From Acidaminococcus fermentans DSM 20731 (GTDB taxonomy: Bacteria; Bacillota; Negativicutes; Acidaminococcales; Acidaminococcaceae), in NCBI RefSeq assembly GCF_000025305.1, contig NC_013740.1, forward strand, positions 1,674,001 to 1,738,000: a stretch of 64,000 nt of DNA, in the 5' to 3' direction. The notes beneath the pieces were generated by a model. The model searched no databases, had not been told where the DNA came from, and saw nothing but the letters and a program-made list of their open reading frames with translations. Shown here piece by piece: positions 9,711 to 20,164 of the stretch. Positions within the stretch are counted from its first letter, which is position 1; every line of letters begins with the position of its first letter. The position numbers and the translations under genes were made by a program.

Positions 9711-10960
9711 CGTGCCGCCTCCCCTTTTCCGTCTTTTGCTTTCGGCTGGAAGGCTTTCGCCCCGAACCAGGCCGGATTCTTCGTGAAATTGCTGCCGATC
9801 AGGGCGCCAAGGATGAATTTGGTCACCGTCACCGCCGTGAACATACTGATCAGTACCCCCAGGGCCAGGGTCACCGCAAAGCCCTTGATGGGCCCGGTGC
9901 CCAGATAGAACAGCACGGCAGCCGCCATCAGGGTGGTCACGTTGGAGTCCAGGATGGTGGTAAAGGCCCGGGAGAACCCGGAGTTTACCGCCGCCCGGAG
10001 GGTCTTGCCATTGGCGATTTCTTCCTTGAACCGTTCAAAGATCAGCACGTTGGCATCCACGGCCATCCCGATGGACAGGATGATCCCGGCCATGCCCGGC
10101 AGGGTCAGGGTGGCGTTGAGCCCCTTCATCACCGCCAGCAACAGCAGGGTATAGAGCAGCAGCACAATGTCCGCCACCAGCCCGGACAGCCGATAGTACA
10201 GCAGCATGAACAGGAACACCCCGGCCAAACCGATGGCAAAGGCCTTCATGCTGGCGTCCTTGGCGTCCTGCCCCAGGGTGGGTCCAACGGTCCGGTTTTC
10301 CACCACTTCCAGTTTCACCGGCAGGGAGCCGCTGCGCAGCAGGATGGCCAGATGTTCCGCTTCCTTGGCGTCCTTGGACCCGGTGATCTGGGCATTGCCC
10401 CCGGTAATGGGTTCGCTGACCCGGGGTGCCGTCAGCACCTTGCCATCCAGCAGGATGGCAATCTGCCGGCCCACGTTCCGGGCGGTGAGGTCGGCGAATT
10501 TTTTGGCCCCGTCTTCATTGAACTGCAGTGTGACCACCGGCTGACCGCTCTGGTCCGCACTGGCCTTGGAATCCTTCAGGTCTTTCCCGGTAAGGACGGT
10601 GTTCCCTTCCATATCCTTGAATTCCAGCATGGCCGTTTTGCCCAGCATGGCAATGGCCTGTTCCGGATCCTTGACCCCGGGCAGTTCCACGATGATCTTG
10701 TCCTTGCCCTGGCGCTGGATCACCGGTTCCGTCAGGCCCAGTTCGTTGACCCGGCGGCTGATGATCTGGATGGACCGGTTGATGGCATCGTCATCCACCT
10801 TGCTTTCCGGCGTTTCCTGGGCCTGGAGCACCACATGGGTGCCCCCCTGCAGGTCCAGGCCCTGCTTCACCGTACTCACCAGCGGTTTGATGAACACGGC
10901 AAACGCAATCACAATGGCCAGTACTGAAACCAGCAGCTTGGCCCGATTCTTACTTTCCAA
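9707..10960 (-). CDS. secD: Protein translocase subunit SecD
   Basis: A 417-residue SecD, with one N-terminal transmembrane helix, the GLDLQGGTHVVL motif (about 34-45), the P1 periplasmic domain and a C-terminal membrane domain with IGMAVDANVLIFERFKEE near residues 297-314, which carries the proton-path Asp. It is on the short side for SecD because the P1 domain is compact, as in many Firmicutes. It lies 12 nt after the 5-formyl-THF cyclo-ligase gene and overlaps secF. Confidence 0.97.
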   Translation of the reverse strand: MESKNRAKLLVSVLAIVIAFAVFIKPLVSTVKQGLDLQGGTHVVLQAQETPESKVDDDAINRSIQIISRRVNELGLTEPVIQRQGKDKIIVELPGVKDPEQAIAMLGKTAMLEFKDMEGNTVLTGKDLKDSKASADQSGQPVVTLQFNEDGAKKFADLTARNVGRQIAILLDGKVLTAPRVSEPITGGNAQITGSKDAKEAEHLAILLRSGSLPVKLEVVENRTVGPTLGQDAKDASMKAFAIGLAGVFLFMLLYYRLSGLVADIVLLLYTLLLLAVMKGLNATLTLPGMAGIILSIGMAVDANVLIFERFKEEIANGKTLRAAVNSGFSRAFTTILDSNVTTLMAAAVLFYLGTGPIKGFAVTLALGVLISMFTAVTVTKFILGALIGSNFTKNPAWFGAKAFQPKAKDGKGEAAR

Positions 10961-10972
10961 AACGATTCCCCC

Positions 10973-11548
10973 TCATTTTCCGTTGGTCTTGCATACCCGC
11001 AGTCCTTTTTCCGTACACAGATAACGGACTTTTGCGTCGTGGGCACTGGTGGGCAGTTCCTTCCGGACCTGCACTTCGTACCCGATTGCCATGGGAACCC
11101 CTTTGGTGCACCGGGGCAGGAACCGGTCATAATACCCGGCTCCCCGGCCCAGCCGTTCTCCCTGGGCCGTGAAGCCCAGCCCGGGTGTCAGCACCAGGTC
11201 GATGTCTTCCGGGGCGATGGTCTCCACCGGCTCCTGGGGCGTCCGGATCCCGTACCGGTCCCGTCCCAGCTTTTTCAGGGTCACCAGCCGGGCAGCGGCC
11301 ATCTCTCCCGGAGCCTCCAGGATCTGGGGCACACAGACGGTCTTGCCCATGTTGAGGGCGGTCTGGAGGGACTGGTCAATGTTCACTTCTCCCGGTTCTG
11401 CCAGGTAGCCCATGATCACTTTCCCTTCCAGGAACAGCCGGCTGTTGACGATATGGCTGTTGATTTCCCGGTTGAACCGGTGGATTTCCCGCTGGTTCAG
11501 CTTCTGGATCCGTTCCCGGATTTCCTGGCGGACAGCTTTCTTTTCCAT
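10973..11548 (-). CDS. 5-formyltetrahydrofolate cyclo-ligase family protein
   Basis: A 191-residue enzyme of the 5-FTHF cyclo-ligase (FthC/YgfA) family, which converts 5-formyl-THF to 5,10-methenyl-THF with ATP. The family motif PGLGFTAQGERLGRGAGYYDRFL is present (residues about 125-147; the Gly-rich ATP site is GRGAGYYD). The ATG shares one base with the yajC stop (TAATG), so it is translated with yajC. Its place inside the yajC-secD-secF block is a local gene insertion relative to the usual yajC-secD order. Confidence 0.93.
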   Translation of the reverse strand: MEKKAVRQEIRERIQKLNQREIHRFNREINSHIVNSRLFLEGKVIMGYLAEPGEVNIDQSLQTALNMGKTVCVPQILEAPGEMAAARLVTLKKLGRDRYGIRTPQEPVETIAPEDIDLVLTPGLGFTAQGERLGRGAGYYDRFLPRCTKGVPMAIGYEVQVRKELPTSAHDAKVRYLCTEKGLRVCKTNGK

Positions 11549-11916
11549 TATTTTTCTTCTCCGGTCCCTTCTGCCTTGGGCGCTTCTTCAGCGGGAGCTT
11601 CCGCCGGCTTGGCTTCCGGTTCGGCCTTCTTTTTGGTGTCGTTCTTGCTGAAGGCGGAGGTGATCACGCCGCCCACGGCGGATTTCCGGATGTGGAATTC
11701 CACCCCTTCCGCCACCTTGATCCGGACCTTGTCTTCCTGGACTTTGGTGATGGTGCCCAGAATGCCCCCGATGGTGACGATGTTGGTGCCCACCTTCAGG
11801 GAATCCAGCATTTCCGTGCGTTTCTTCTGGTCCCGTTTCTGGGGCCGGTAGATCATCACATAGAAGATCACACCCATGAGAATGAAAGGCCAGGCCATTT
11901 GAAGCAGATTGTCCAT
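11548..11916 (-). CDS. yajC: Preprotein translocase subunit YajC
   Basis: A 122-residue small membrane protein associated with SecDF. One transmembrane helix (residues about 6-24, ending MIYRPQKRDQKKR) is followed by the conserved cytosolic segment LKVGTNIVTIGGILGTI (about 40-56). The C-terminal 30 residues are a low-complexity Ala/Glu/Lys/Pro tail. It follows tgt by 6 nt, the classic tgt-yajC-secD order. Confidence 0.96.
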   Translation of the reverse strand: MDNLLQMAWPFILMGVIFYVMIYRPQKRDQKKRTEMLDSLKVGTNIVTIGGILGTITKVQEDKVRIKVAEGVEFHIRKSAVGGVITSAFSKNDTKKKAEPEAKPAEAPAEEAPKAEGTGEEK

Positions 11917-11922
11917 CGAAAA

Positions 11923-14071
<2,149 letters not shown>

Positions 14072-14084
14072 TTTTTTCTCTCTC

Positions 14085-15392
14085 CTAATAGACCTGTTTG
14101 AGGGTAATTCCCTTGTAATAATGGGACAGGATGGTCCTGTAACTGTTCTTTTTCTTCTGGAGGGCCATACCTCTGGCTCCCCACTGGCTCAGGCCCACCC
14201 CGTGGCCGAACCCGTTTCCGGAAATGATCACCTTTTCCCCTTCCACATTGGAGAAAAGCCGCATGTCTCCCACACTGGCTCCGTCGGTTCCGTCTTTTTT
14301 GCCGCCCCCGATGGGGATGGTCTTTTTCCCGATGGGATAGCCGTAGCCGTTGGTGATGGTCACATCCAGTTCTTTGGGCCGTTCCAGGCCGATCTGGATA
14401 TCGAACAGGGTGCTGTTCAGGTCCAGCAGGGACCGGACCTGGCTGCCGGTAAGGGTCACGCTTCTTTTGGACCCCACAAAGGTCAGCCGCTTCACCCGGC
14501 CGGAAATTCCCCGGTCCGGGGTCCAGCGCATGGGGGCTGCCGTGCGGGCGGAGAGCCGGATGCCCTGGAGGTCTCCCAGGTCATAGCCCCCCTGGCTCAG
14601 CAGCCGGGTCAGCTGGACTTTGGTAAAGGTCCGGGTCCAGGAAAATTTGGGAGAATCCTGGTCATAGTCCGGCACCGCCTGGAGATAGGGGATGTCTTTC
14701 CCCCACACGGCACTGGCCGCTTCCGTATAGCCCCCGCCGCTGCTGTGGAACACCGCCTGGATGGGTTCTCCCTGGTACAGAGCCGCCACGCCGCTGGTGG
14801 CATCCACCAGTCGGGAGGTGTTGGCATGCTCCGCAGAAAGGCCCCCGTACACCTGGCCCAGTTCATTGGACCGGATGTCGAAATTGGGATACTTCCCATG
14901 CTCCAGGCTGTAGAGGGCAAAGCTCCGTGCCGCCACTGCCTGGGCCTTGATGGCTTCATCGGGCCACAGGGGAAGCACTTCTTTGGCCACCACCCCGTAG
15001 AGATACTGTTCCAGAGGCAGGGTATTCACCACATTCAGGTTCTTTTTCCCGCTGTTCAGGAGCACCGTCAGGGCGCCCCGGTATTTTTTCTGGTGCACCA
15101 GCACCGGGTCCCGGGCATCAGCGGCCACCAGGGACACCTGGCTGCCTTCCAGTTTTTTCTGGTCCGCATACAGGGACCCGTTCTTCACGCTGATAAAATG
15201 GCTGCCCGGATTCAGCACCGTGGTCTTTCCCCGGCTGTCCACCACTTTGATCTTGCCGGTCGAACTCACCTGGGCCGCAAACTGATCCACCGCCAGCCCC
15301 ACCCGGAGCTTCGGACCGCTCCCGGCCGCCAGGGCCAGGCTCTGGATCAGCAGCAGCAGGACCAGCAGGAAAACCGTCCGTTTCCCTTTCAT
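14085..15392 (-). CDS. SpoIID/LytB domain protein
   Basis: A 435-residue exported protein with a clear signal peptide (residues 1-23, hydrophobic core [17 protein letters not shown]). The SpoIID domain runs from about 120 to 430, with [23 protein letters not shown] (about 125-147), the AVAARSFAL motif, [12 protein letters not shown] and [19 protein letters not shown] near the C terminus. SpoIID is a lytic transglycosylase of engulfment, but homologues occur in non-sporulating bacteria where they act on peptidoglycan. It overlaps the ruvB stop by 4 nt; nothing else in the window is sporulation-related. Confidence 0.92.
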   Translation of the reverse strand: MKGKRTVFLLVLLLLIQSLALAAGSGPKLRVGLAVDQFAAQVSSTGKIKVVDSRGKTTVLNPGSHFISVKNGSLYADQKKLEGSQVSLVAADARDPVLVHQKKYRGALTVLLNSGKKNLNVVNTLPLEQYLYGVVAKEVLPLWPDEAIKAQAVAARSFALYSLEHGKYPNFDIRSNELGQVYGGLSAEHANTSRLVDATSGVAALYQGEPIQAVFHSSGGGYTEAASAVWGKDIPYLQAVPDYDQDSPKFSWTRTFTKVQLTRLLSQGGYDLGDLQGIRLSARTAAPMRWTPDRGISGRVKRLTFVGSKRSVTLTGSQVRSLLDLNSTLFDIQIGLERPKELDVTITNGYGYPIGKKTIPIGGGKKDGTDGASVGDMRLFSNVEGEKVIISGNGFGHGVGLSQWGARGMALQKKKNSYRTILSHYYKGITLKQVY

Positions 15393-16405
15393 TTCGTTCC
15401 GTCCTCCGTGGGATAGGGCACCCCCAGATACTGGTACGCCGCCAGGGTGGCCTGCCGTCCCTTGGGGGTCCGCTGGAGCATCCCCAGCTGCATCAGGTAG
15501 GGTTCGTACACATCTTCCAGTGTCTCGGTCTCTTCGTTGAGAGAAGCCGCCAGGGTATCCACCCCCACCGGCCGTCCGCCGAAATCCTTCACCAGCTTGT
15601 GCAGCAGCCGCCGGTCGTTCTGGTCCAGGCCCAGGTCATCGATTTCCAGCCGTTTCATGGCATCCCGGCACACGTCCCGGGTGATTACCTCATGGCCCCC
15701 CACTTCCGCAAAGTCCCGGACCCGCTTCAGCAGCCGGTTGGCCACCCGGGGGGTGCCCCGGCTCCGCCTGCCGATCTCATAGGCCCCTTCCGGTTCGATG
15801 GATACTTTCAGGATTTCCGCCGCCCGTTCCACAATGATCTGGAGTTCTTCCGGGGTGTAGAATTCCAGGTGGCAAATCACCCCGAACCGGTCCCGGAGAG
15901 GCGCCGCAATGGACCCCATCCGGGTGGTGGCCCCGATCAGGGTGAACCGGGGCAGATCCAGCCGGACGCTCCGGGCTGCAGGCCCCTTCCCGATGATGAT
16001 GTCCAGGGCATAGTCCTCCATGGCGGAATACAGGATTTCCTCCACGGTTTTCGGCAGCCGGTGGATTTCATCGATGAACAGCACATCACTGTCACTCAGG
16101 TTGGTCAGGATGGCCGCCAGGTCCCCCTGCCGTTCCAGAGCCGGCCCGCTGGTGATCCGGATGTTCACGTTCAGCTCGTTGGCGATGATGTTGGCCAGGG
16201 TGGTTTTCCCCAGGCCCGGCGGTCCGTAGAGCAGTACATGGTCCAGGGCCTCTTTCCGCTTCAGGGCCGCCTGGATAAAAATCTCCATATTTTTCTTCAC
16301 TTTGGACTGGCCGATGTATTCCGCCAGCCGCCGGGGACGCAGGCTGTACTGCCATCCATCCTGTTCCTGCTCATGCCCGGCGATTACCCGATTGGTATCT
16401 TCCAT
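15389..16405 (-). CDS. ruvB: Holliday junction branch migration helicase RuvB
   Basis: A 338-residue AAA+ motor that drives branch migration with RuvA. Walker A is [15 protein letters not shown] (about 60-73), Walker [10 protein letters not shown] (about 109-117), sensor 1 GATTRMG and arginine finger PLRDRFG (about 163-176) are present, followed by the winged-helix C-terminal domain. The start lies directly next to the ruvA stop, and the stop overlaps the spoIID-like start. Confidence 0.98.
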   Translation of the reverse strand: MEDTNRVIAGHEQEQDGWQYSLRPRRLAEYIGQSKVKKNMEIFIQAALKRKEALDHVLLYGPPGLGKTTLANIIANELNVNIRITSGPALERQGDLAAILTNLSDSDVLFIDEIHRLPKTVEEILYSAMEDYALDIIIGKGPAARSVRLDLPRFTLIGATTRMGSIAAPLRDRFGVICHLEFYTPEELQIIVERAAEILKVSIEPEGAYEIGRRSRGTPRVANRLLKRVRDFAEVGGHEVITRDVCRDAMKRLEIDDLGLDQNDRRLLHKLVKDFGGRPVGVDTLAASLNEETETLEDVYEPYLMQLGMLQRTPKGRQATLAAYQYLGVPYPTEDGTK

Positions 16406-17020
16406 TTAACTCCTCCTGGCCAAAAGGCGCAGGGCCTCCTTCAGAAGGTCCTCCGCCCTGCTGTCAGCAGTCACTTTCAGTTTTTTCAGCACCTGGGCGA
16501 TTTCTCCCTGGGTGTATCCCAGATAACTGAGCCCTTCGGCCACCGCTCCCAGGGTGGTGGTGTCGTCCTCCGGCACGTCTCCGTCGAATCCCCCTGCCGT
16601 GCCCTCTTCTTCCAGGCCTTCCGGACCGGTCATGTCCTTCAGTTCCAGCAGCAGCCGTTCAGCGGTCTTCTTGCCGATGCCCGGCAGCTTGGTGAGGAAT
16701 TTCAGGTCCCGGCTCTTCACCGCCAGGTAGAAGGCATCCACCTTGGCCGCCGACAGGATGCCCTGGGCCACCTTGGGACCGATGCCGCTGACGGTGATCA
16801 GCTGGGTGAACAGGGAATAGGCGTCGTAGGACAGGAAGCCGAACAGCTGGAGGGCATCCTCCCGTACGGACAGATAAGTGTAGATCTTCACCTTCTGGTC
16901 CACCTGGATCCGGGACAGATCCCCGGTATTCAGGAAAATCCGGTAGCCCACCCCCTGGGTGTCCACCAGACAGAAATTCGTTCCAATATGGTCCACCCGT
17001 CCGGTAATGAATCCGATCAT
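16406..17020 (-). CDS. ruvA: Holliday junction branch migration protein RuvA
   Basis: A 204-residue RuvA with the N-terminal OB fold (MIGFITGRVDHI), paired helix-hairpin-helix motifs (VSGIGPKVAQGILSA about 76-90 and LPGIGKKTAERLLLEL about 113-128) and the C-terminal RuvB-binding domain (about 155-204, YTQGEIAQVLKKL). An acidic linker lies around residues 132-152. It overlaps ruvC by 4 nt. Confidence 0.98.
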   Translation of the reverse strand: MIGFITGRVDHIGTNFCLVDTQGVGYRIFLNTGDLSRIQVDQKVKIYTYLSVREDALQLFGFLSYDAYSLFTQLITVSGIGPKVAQGILSAAKVDAFYLAVKSRDLKFLTKLPGIGKKTAERLLLELKDMTGPEGLEEEGTAGGFDGDVPEDDTTTLGAVAEGLSYLGYTQGEIAQVLKKLKVTADSRAEDLLKEALRLLARRS

Positions 17021-17514
17021 CGCATTCTCTCCTGCAGTTCCTGTTCCCGGATGAAGTTCAGCCCTGTAATGCCAATGGCCAGGGCATCGGCCACATCATC
17101 CGGTTTGGGTTTTTCCTCGATATGGAGCAGTTTCTGTACCATATAGGTCACCTGTTCCTTGTTGGCCCGTCCGGTACCGGTGATGGCCTGCTTCACCTGG
17201 ATGGGCGTATAGCCGTAGACCGGGATGCCGGCCCGGGCCGCCGTCAGCAGGATGACCCCCCGGGCCTCCCCCACCGCAATGGCCGTAGTCACATTCCGGT
17301 TGAAGAACAGTTTTTCCACGGACATGAAATCCGGATGGTACCGGTCGATCAGGTCCGTCAGTTCCTCATAGATTTTGTTCAGCCGTCGCTCCGGCAGCAT
17401 GTCCTTGTCCGTAAAAACGGCCCCGTAGTGGACCGGGATCAGACGGCTCCGTTCCAGACGCACCAGCCCGTAGCCGCAGATCGCCGTTCCCGGGTCGATA
17501 CCCAATGCCAGCAT
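17017..17514 (-). CDS. ruvC: Crossover junction endodeoxyribonuclease RuvC
   Basis: A 165-residue Holliday junction resolvase. The first catalytic Asp is in MLALGIDPGTAICGYG (residue 7), Glu in SVEKLFFNRN (about 66), and the C-terminal acidic pair is in KPDDVADALAIG. I chose the ATG at 17512-17514 because an AGGAGG site sits 9 nt upstream; a longer frame from a TTG at 17538 would place that ribosome site inside the coding region. It is the first gene of the run through secF. Confidence 0.96.
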   Translation of the reverse strand: MLALGIDPGTAICGYGLVRLERSRLIPVHYGAVFTDKDMLPERRLNKIYEELTDLIDRYHPDFMSVEKLFFNRNVTTAIAVGEARGVILLTAARAGIPVYGYTPIQVKQAITGTGRANKEQVTYMVQKLLHIEEKPKPDDVADALAIGITGLNFIREQELQERMR

Positions 17515-17536
17515 ATCCGATTCCCTCCTTAGGGTC

Positions 17537-17579
17537 AAAAAGCCGGCCTCCGGGGAAAAAGGTCCCCAGCTGGCCGGCC
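17537..17579 (-). terminator. Terminator after yebC
   Basis: On the minus strand a strong stem (GCCGGCC..GGGGACC/GG.CCCC..GGCCGGC arms, inner and outer) is followed by TTTTT. It separates yebC from the ruvC run. Confidence 0.85.
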
Positions 17580-17617
17580 GTATTCATTCCTGGGATGGCT
17601 GTGAGGCAGCTTCCCCC

Positions 17618-18349
17618 TTATTCTTCCTCAGGCAGGTCAGCGTTCGTATAAACGTCCTGCACGTCGTCCAGTTCATTGAAAGCATCGATCATGTTCTGGA
17701 CTTTTTCTGCATCTTCCCCGGCCACGGCAATGGTGTTGTCCGGGATCAGGGACAGTTCGCTCATGGCCACTTCGATGTTGTGGTCAGCCAGAGCCTTTTC
17801 CACGGCATCATAGTCTTCCGGAGAAGTGGTGATCACATAGGCATCGTCGGTGGTTTCCATGTCTTCCGCACCGGCATCCAGTGCCACTTCCAGTACTTCG
17901 TCCTCAGAAGGAGCCCCTTCCTTTTCCACGGTGAACACGCCTTTGTTCTTGAACATCCAGCCCACACAGCCGGATTCACCCATGTTCCCGCCTTTGGAGA
18001 ACACGTGCCGCACATCGGCCGCCGTCCGGTTCCGGTTGTCCGTCAGGGCGCTGACCATAATGGCCACCCCGGCCGGGCCGTAGCCTTCGTAGGTGATCTG
18101 TTCGTAGTTGGAGCCTTCGGTGGCACCCTGGCCCTTGGCGATGGCTCTCTTGATGTTGTCCTTGGGGATGTTGTTGGCTTTGGCCTTGGACAAAGCCAGT
18201 TTCAGTCTCATATTGCCAGTAGGATCAGGACCGCCCATACGTACTGCGATGGTGATTTCCCGGCCGATTTTCGTGGTGATTTTCCCACGGAGAGCATCAG
18301 CCTTCCCTTTTTTGAATTTGATATTCGCCCATTTGGAATGTCCTGACAT
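17618..18349 (-). CDS. YebC/PmpR family DNA-binding or translation factor
   Basis: A 243-residue member of the YebC/PmpR (TACO1) family. It begins with the family opening MSGHSKWANIKFKKG, has NIPKDNIKRAIAKGQG (about 55-70) and YEGYGPAGVAIMVSALTDNRNRTA (about 85-108). Family members were described as transcriptional regulators; recent work assigns TACO1/YebC a role in relieving ribosome stalling. An AGGAGG ribosome site precedes the ATG. Its place upstream of ruvCAB is conserved in many bacteria. Confidence 0.95.
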   Translation of the reverse strand: MSGHSKWANIKFKKGKADALRGKITTKIGREITIAVRMGGPDPTGNMRLKLALSKAKANNIPKDNIKRAIAKGQGATEGSNYEQITYEGYGPAGVAIMVSALTDNRNRTAADVRHVFSKGGNMGESGCVGWMFKNKGVFTVEKEGAPSEDEVLEVALDAGAEDMETTDDAYVITTSPEDYDAVEKALADHNIEVAMSELSLIPDNTIAVAGEDAEKVQNMIDAFNELDDVQDVYTNADLPEEE

Positions 18350-18379
18350 GCTAAATTCCTCCTACATAAATTCGAAAAC

Positions 18380-18420
18380 GCCGGGTATGGAGCCCTGTTT
18401 TCAACGTACTCATACCCGGC
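18380..18420 (-). terminator. Stem-loop after the [FeFe] hydrogenase gene
   Basis: Perfect 10-bp arms GCCGGGTATG/CATACCCGGC with a 21-nt loop, followed on the minus strand by GTTTTC. The poly-U tract is short, so termination may be partial. Confidence 0.6.
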
Positions 18421-18438
18421 TATTTTATCACACTCTGT

Positions 18439-19953
18439 TTATTTGCGCAAATATACCCGTTCCATGTCCACGTGCTTCACACCGTCCATGGCTTTTTCGA
18501 TTTTCCCGGCGCTGTCCGCCTGGGTGGTGCCGGCGAACCGTTTCAGCAGCACCCGGGTGAGGCCCGGTTCCGTCAGCGCTCCCGGTCCGTTCAGGCAGCC
18601 TTTCTGGCAGGCCATCCCTTCCAGATACTGGAGATCCAGTTTCCCGGCTTCCACATCCTTCAGGGCTCCCAGACATTCATCCAGCCCGTTGCAGTACAGG
18701 GTCTTCAGGGAATCCACTTCCACTTCCGGATGGTTGTCCCGGATGTAATCCTTCACGGCGGTGCTGACCCCGGCAGCCTGGGGGAAGCTGCAGCCGTCGG
18801 CGGAAGAAGCGGGATTGAACGGTGCCACTTCGCATTCCGCCGGATCGATGCCCCGGCTGTCCATCATGCACTTCAGCTCTTCGAAAGTCAGGACGAAGTC
18901 AATTTCGTCCGGATGTTCCCGGGCTTCCACCTTCTTGGCGATGCAGGGCCCGATGAAACAGGTCAGGGCACCGGGATGGGCATATTTTTCCAGCTTGCTC
19001 CGGGCCACCATGGGAGACACTGCATCGGAGATGCAGTCCGCCAGTTCCGGAGCGTGGCGCTTCACCGTAGCCACGAAGGCAGGGCAGCAGGAGCTGGTCA
19101 GGATCTTCTGTTTGCCGGTGGGCACCTTTTCCAGCAGTTCTTCCGCTTCGGAAATGGTGGTCATATCCGCCCCCAGAGCCACTTCCTTCACGGAAGCAAA
19201 GCCCAGTTCCTGGCAGGCCTTCACGATCTGGCCCGGCTGTACCTTCAGGCCGAACTGGCCCACGAAGGAAGGCGCCAGCAGTGCCACCACTTCCTTGCCG
19301 CTCTTGATGGCCTGGATCAATTGGACGATATGGCTCCGTTCCTCGATGGCGCCGAAGGGGCAGGCTCCCCGGCAGGCACCGCATTCCACACAGATGTTCT
19401 TGTCGATTTCCGCTTTTTTATTCTTGCCGGTATGGAGGGCATGGACCTTGCAGGCATTTTCACAGGGACGGGCGATTTCCACCACAGCGCCGTAGGGGCA
19501 GGCCCGTTTGCAGTTGCCGCATTCAATGCACATGTCATAGTCGATATGGGCGCGGCCCTGGTATACGGAAATGGCTTTCTTGGGGCAGCCGTTCATGCAC
19601 CGGTGGGTCAGGCAGCGGCGGCACACATCGGTGATCATGTATTTGTTCACCGGGCAGGCAGAGCAGGCTTCCGGCAGCACAGCGATCACGTGCTGGGTCC
19701 GGTCCACCGGTTCCGTGGTGGCCTTGTTGGCGGCATCGATGATGTTCATGTCTTCGTTGACACCCAGGGCCACACAGATCCGTTCCTTCAGCACCGCCCG
19801 TTCCTTGTGCACGCAGCACCGGGTCCGGGGGGTGTTTTCGTTGACGATCTGCAGCACGTCATACACATGATCCGGCAGGTTCCCGTCATAGGCCATCTTT
19901 GACACCATGGTCAGCACTTTCCGTCTGATGTTCGTAATAACAGTGACTTCCAT
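18439..19953 (-). CDS. [FeFe] hydrogenase, group B type (ferredoxin-like domains plus H-cluster domain)
   Basis: A 504-residue iron hydrogenase that likely interconverts protons/H2 with reduced ferredoxin. The N-terminal part has Cys-rich motifs near residues 97-124 and two 4Fe-4S ferredoxin motifs (CIECGNCKRACP about 142-153; CVECGACRGACP about 187-198). The H-cluster domain carries L1 TSSCCPAF (about 286-293), L2 FIGPCIAKK (about 333-341) and L3 GMACQKGC (about 446-453); the four cluster-binding Cys are present. L1 has PAF rather than PGW and L2 has GPC rather than MPC, which fits the group B enzymes and not the classical group A HydA. No maturase genes are in the window. It is monocistronic with its own upstream region. 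Confidence 0.88.
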   Translation of the reverse strand: MEVTVITNIRRKVLTMVSKMAYDGNLPDHVYDVLQIVNENTPRTRCCVHKERAVLKERICVALGVNEDMNIIDAANKATTEPVDRTQHVIAVLPEACSACPVNKYMITDVCRRCLTHRCMNGCPKKAISVYQGRAHIDYDMCIECGNCKRACPYGAVVEIARPCENACKVHALHTGKNKKAEIDKNICVECGACRGACPFGAIEERSHIVQLIQAIKSGKEVVALLAPSFVGQFGLKVQPGQIVKACQELGFASVKEVALGADMTTISEAEELLEKVPTGKQKILTSSCCPAFVATVKRHAPELADCISDAVSPMVARSKLEKYAHPGALTCFIGPCIAKKVEAREHPDEIDFVLTFEELKCMMDSRGIDPAECEVAPFNPASSADGCSFPQAAGVSTAVKDYIRDNHPEVEVDSLKTLYCNGLDECLGALKDVEAGKLDLQYLEGMACQKGCLNGPGALTEPGLTRVLLKRFAGTTQADSAGKIEKAMDGVKHVDMERVYLRK

Positions 19954-20115
19954 ATCTTGCTCCCCTTTAAATCATTGAAATTCGATCAATCTACATGCCC
20001 TCTATCATACCATATTTTATAAGAAAAAATAAGCCGGGAACTGTATATTTTTAAGTAAGAGTGAAACAAAAGTTACACTTATCCATAAATTCAGGCTTAT
20101 GGCGGATATAACAAA

Positions 20116-20144
20116 GGAGTGCCGCACATTGGGTGCAGCACTCC
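20116..20144 (-). terminator. Terminator of threonine synthase gene
   Basis: Stem GGAGTGCCGCAC/GTGCAGCACTCC with a 5-nt loop, just after the thrC stop at 20165; on the minus strand TTTGTTAT follows. Same stem core as other terminators in the window. Confidence 0.75.
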
Positions 20145-20164
20145 CGTATATACAGTGACCACTT

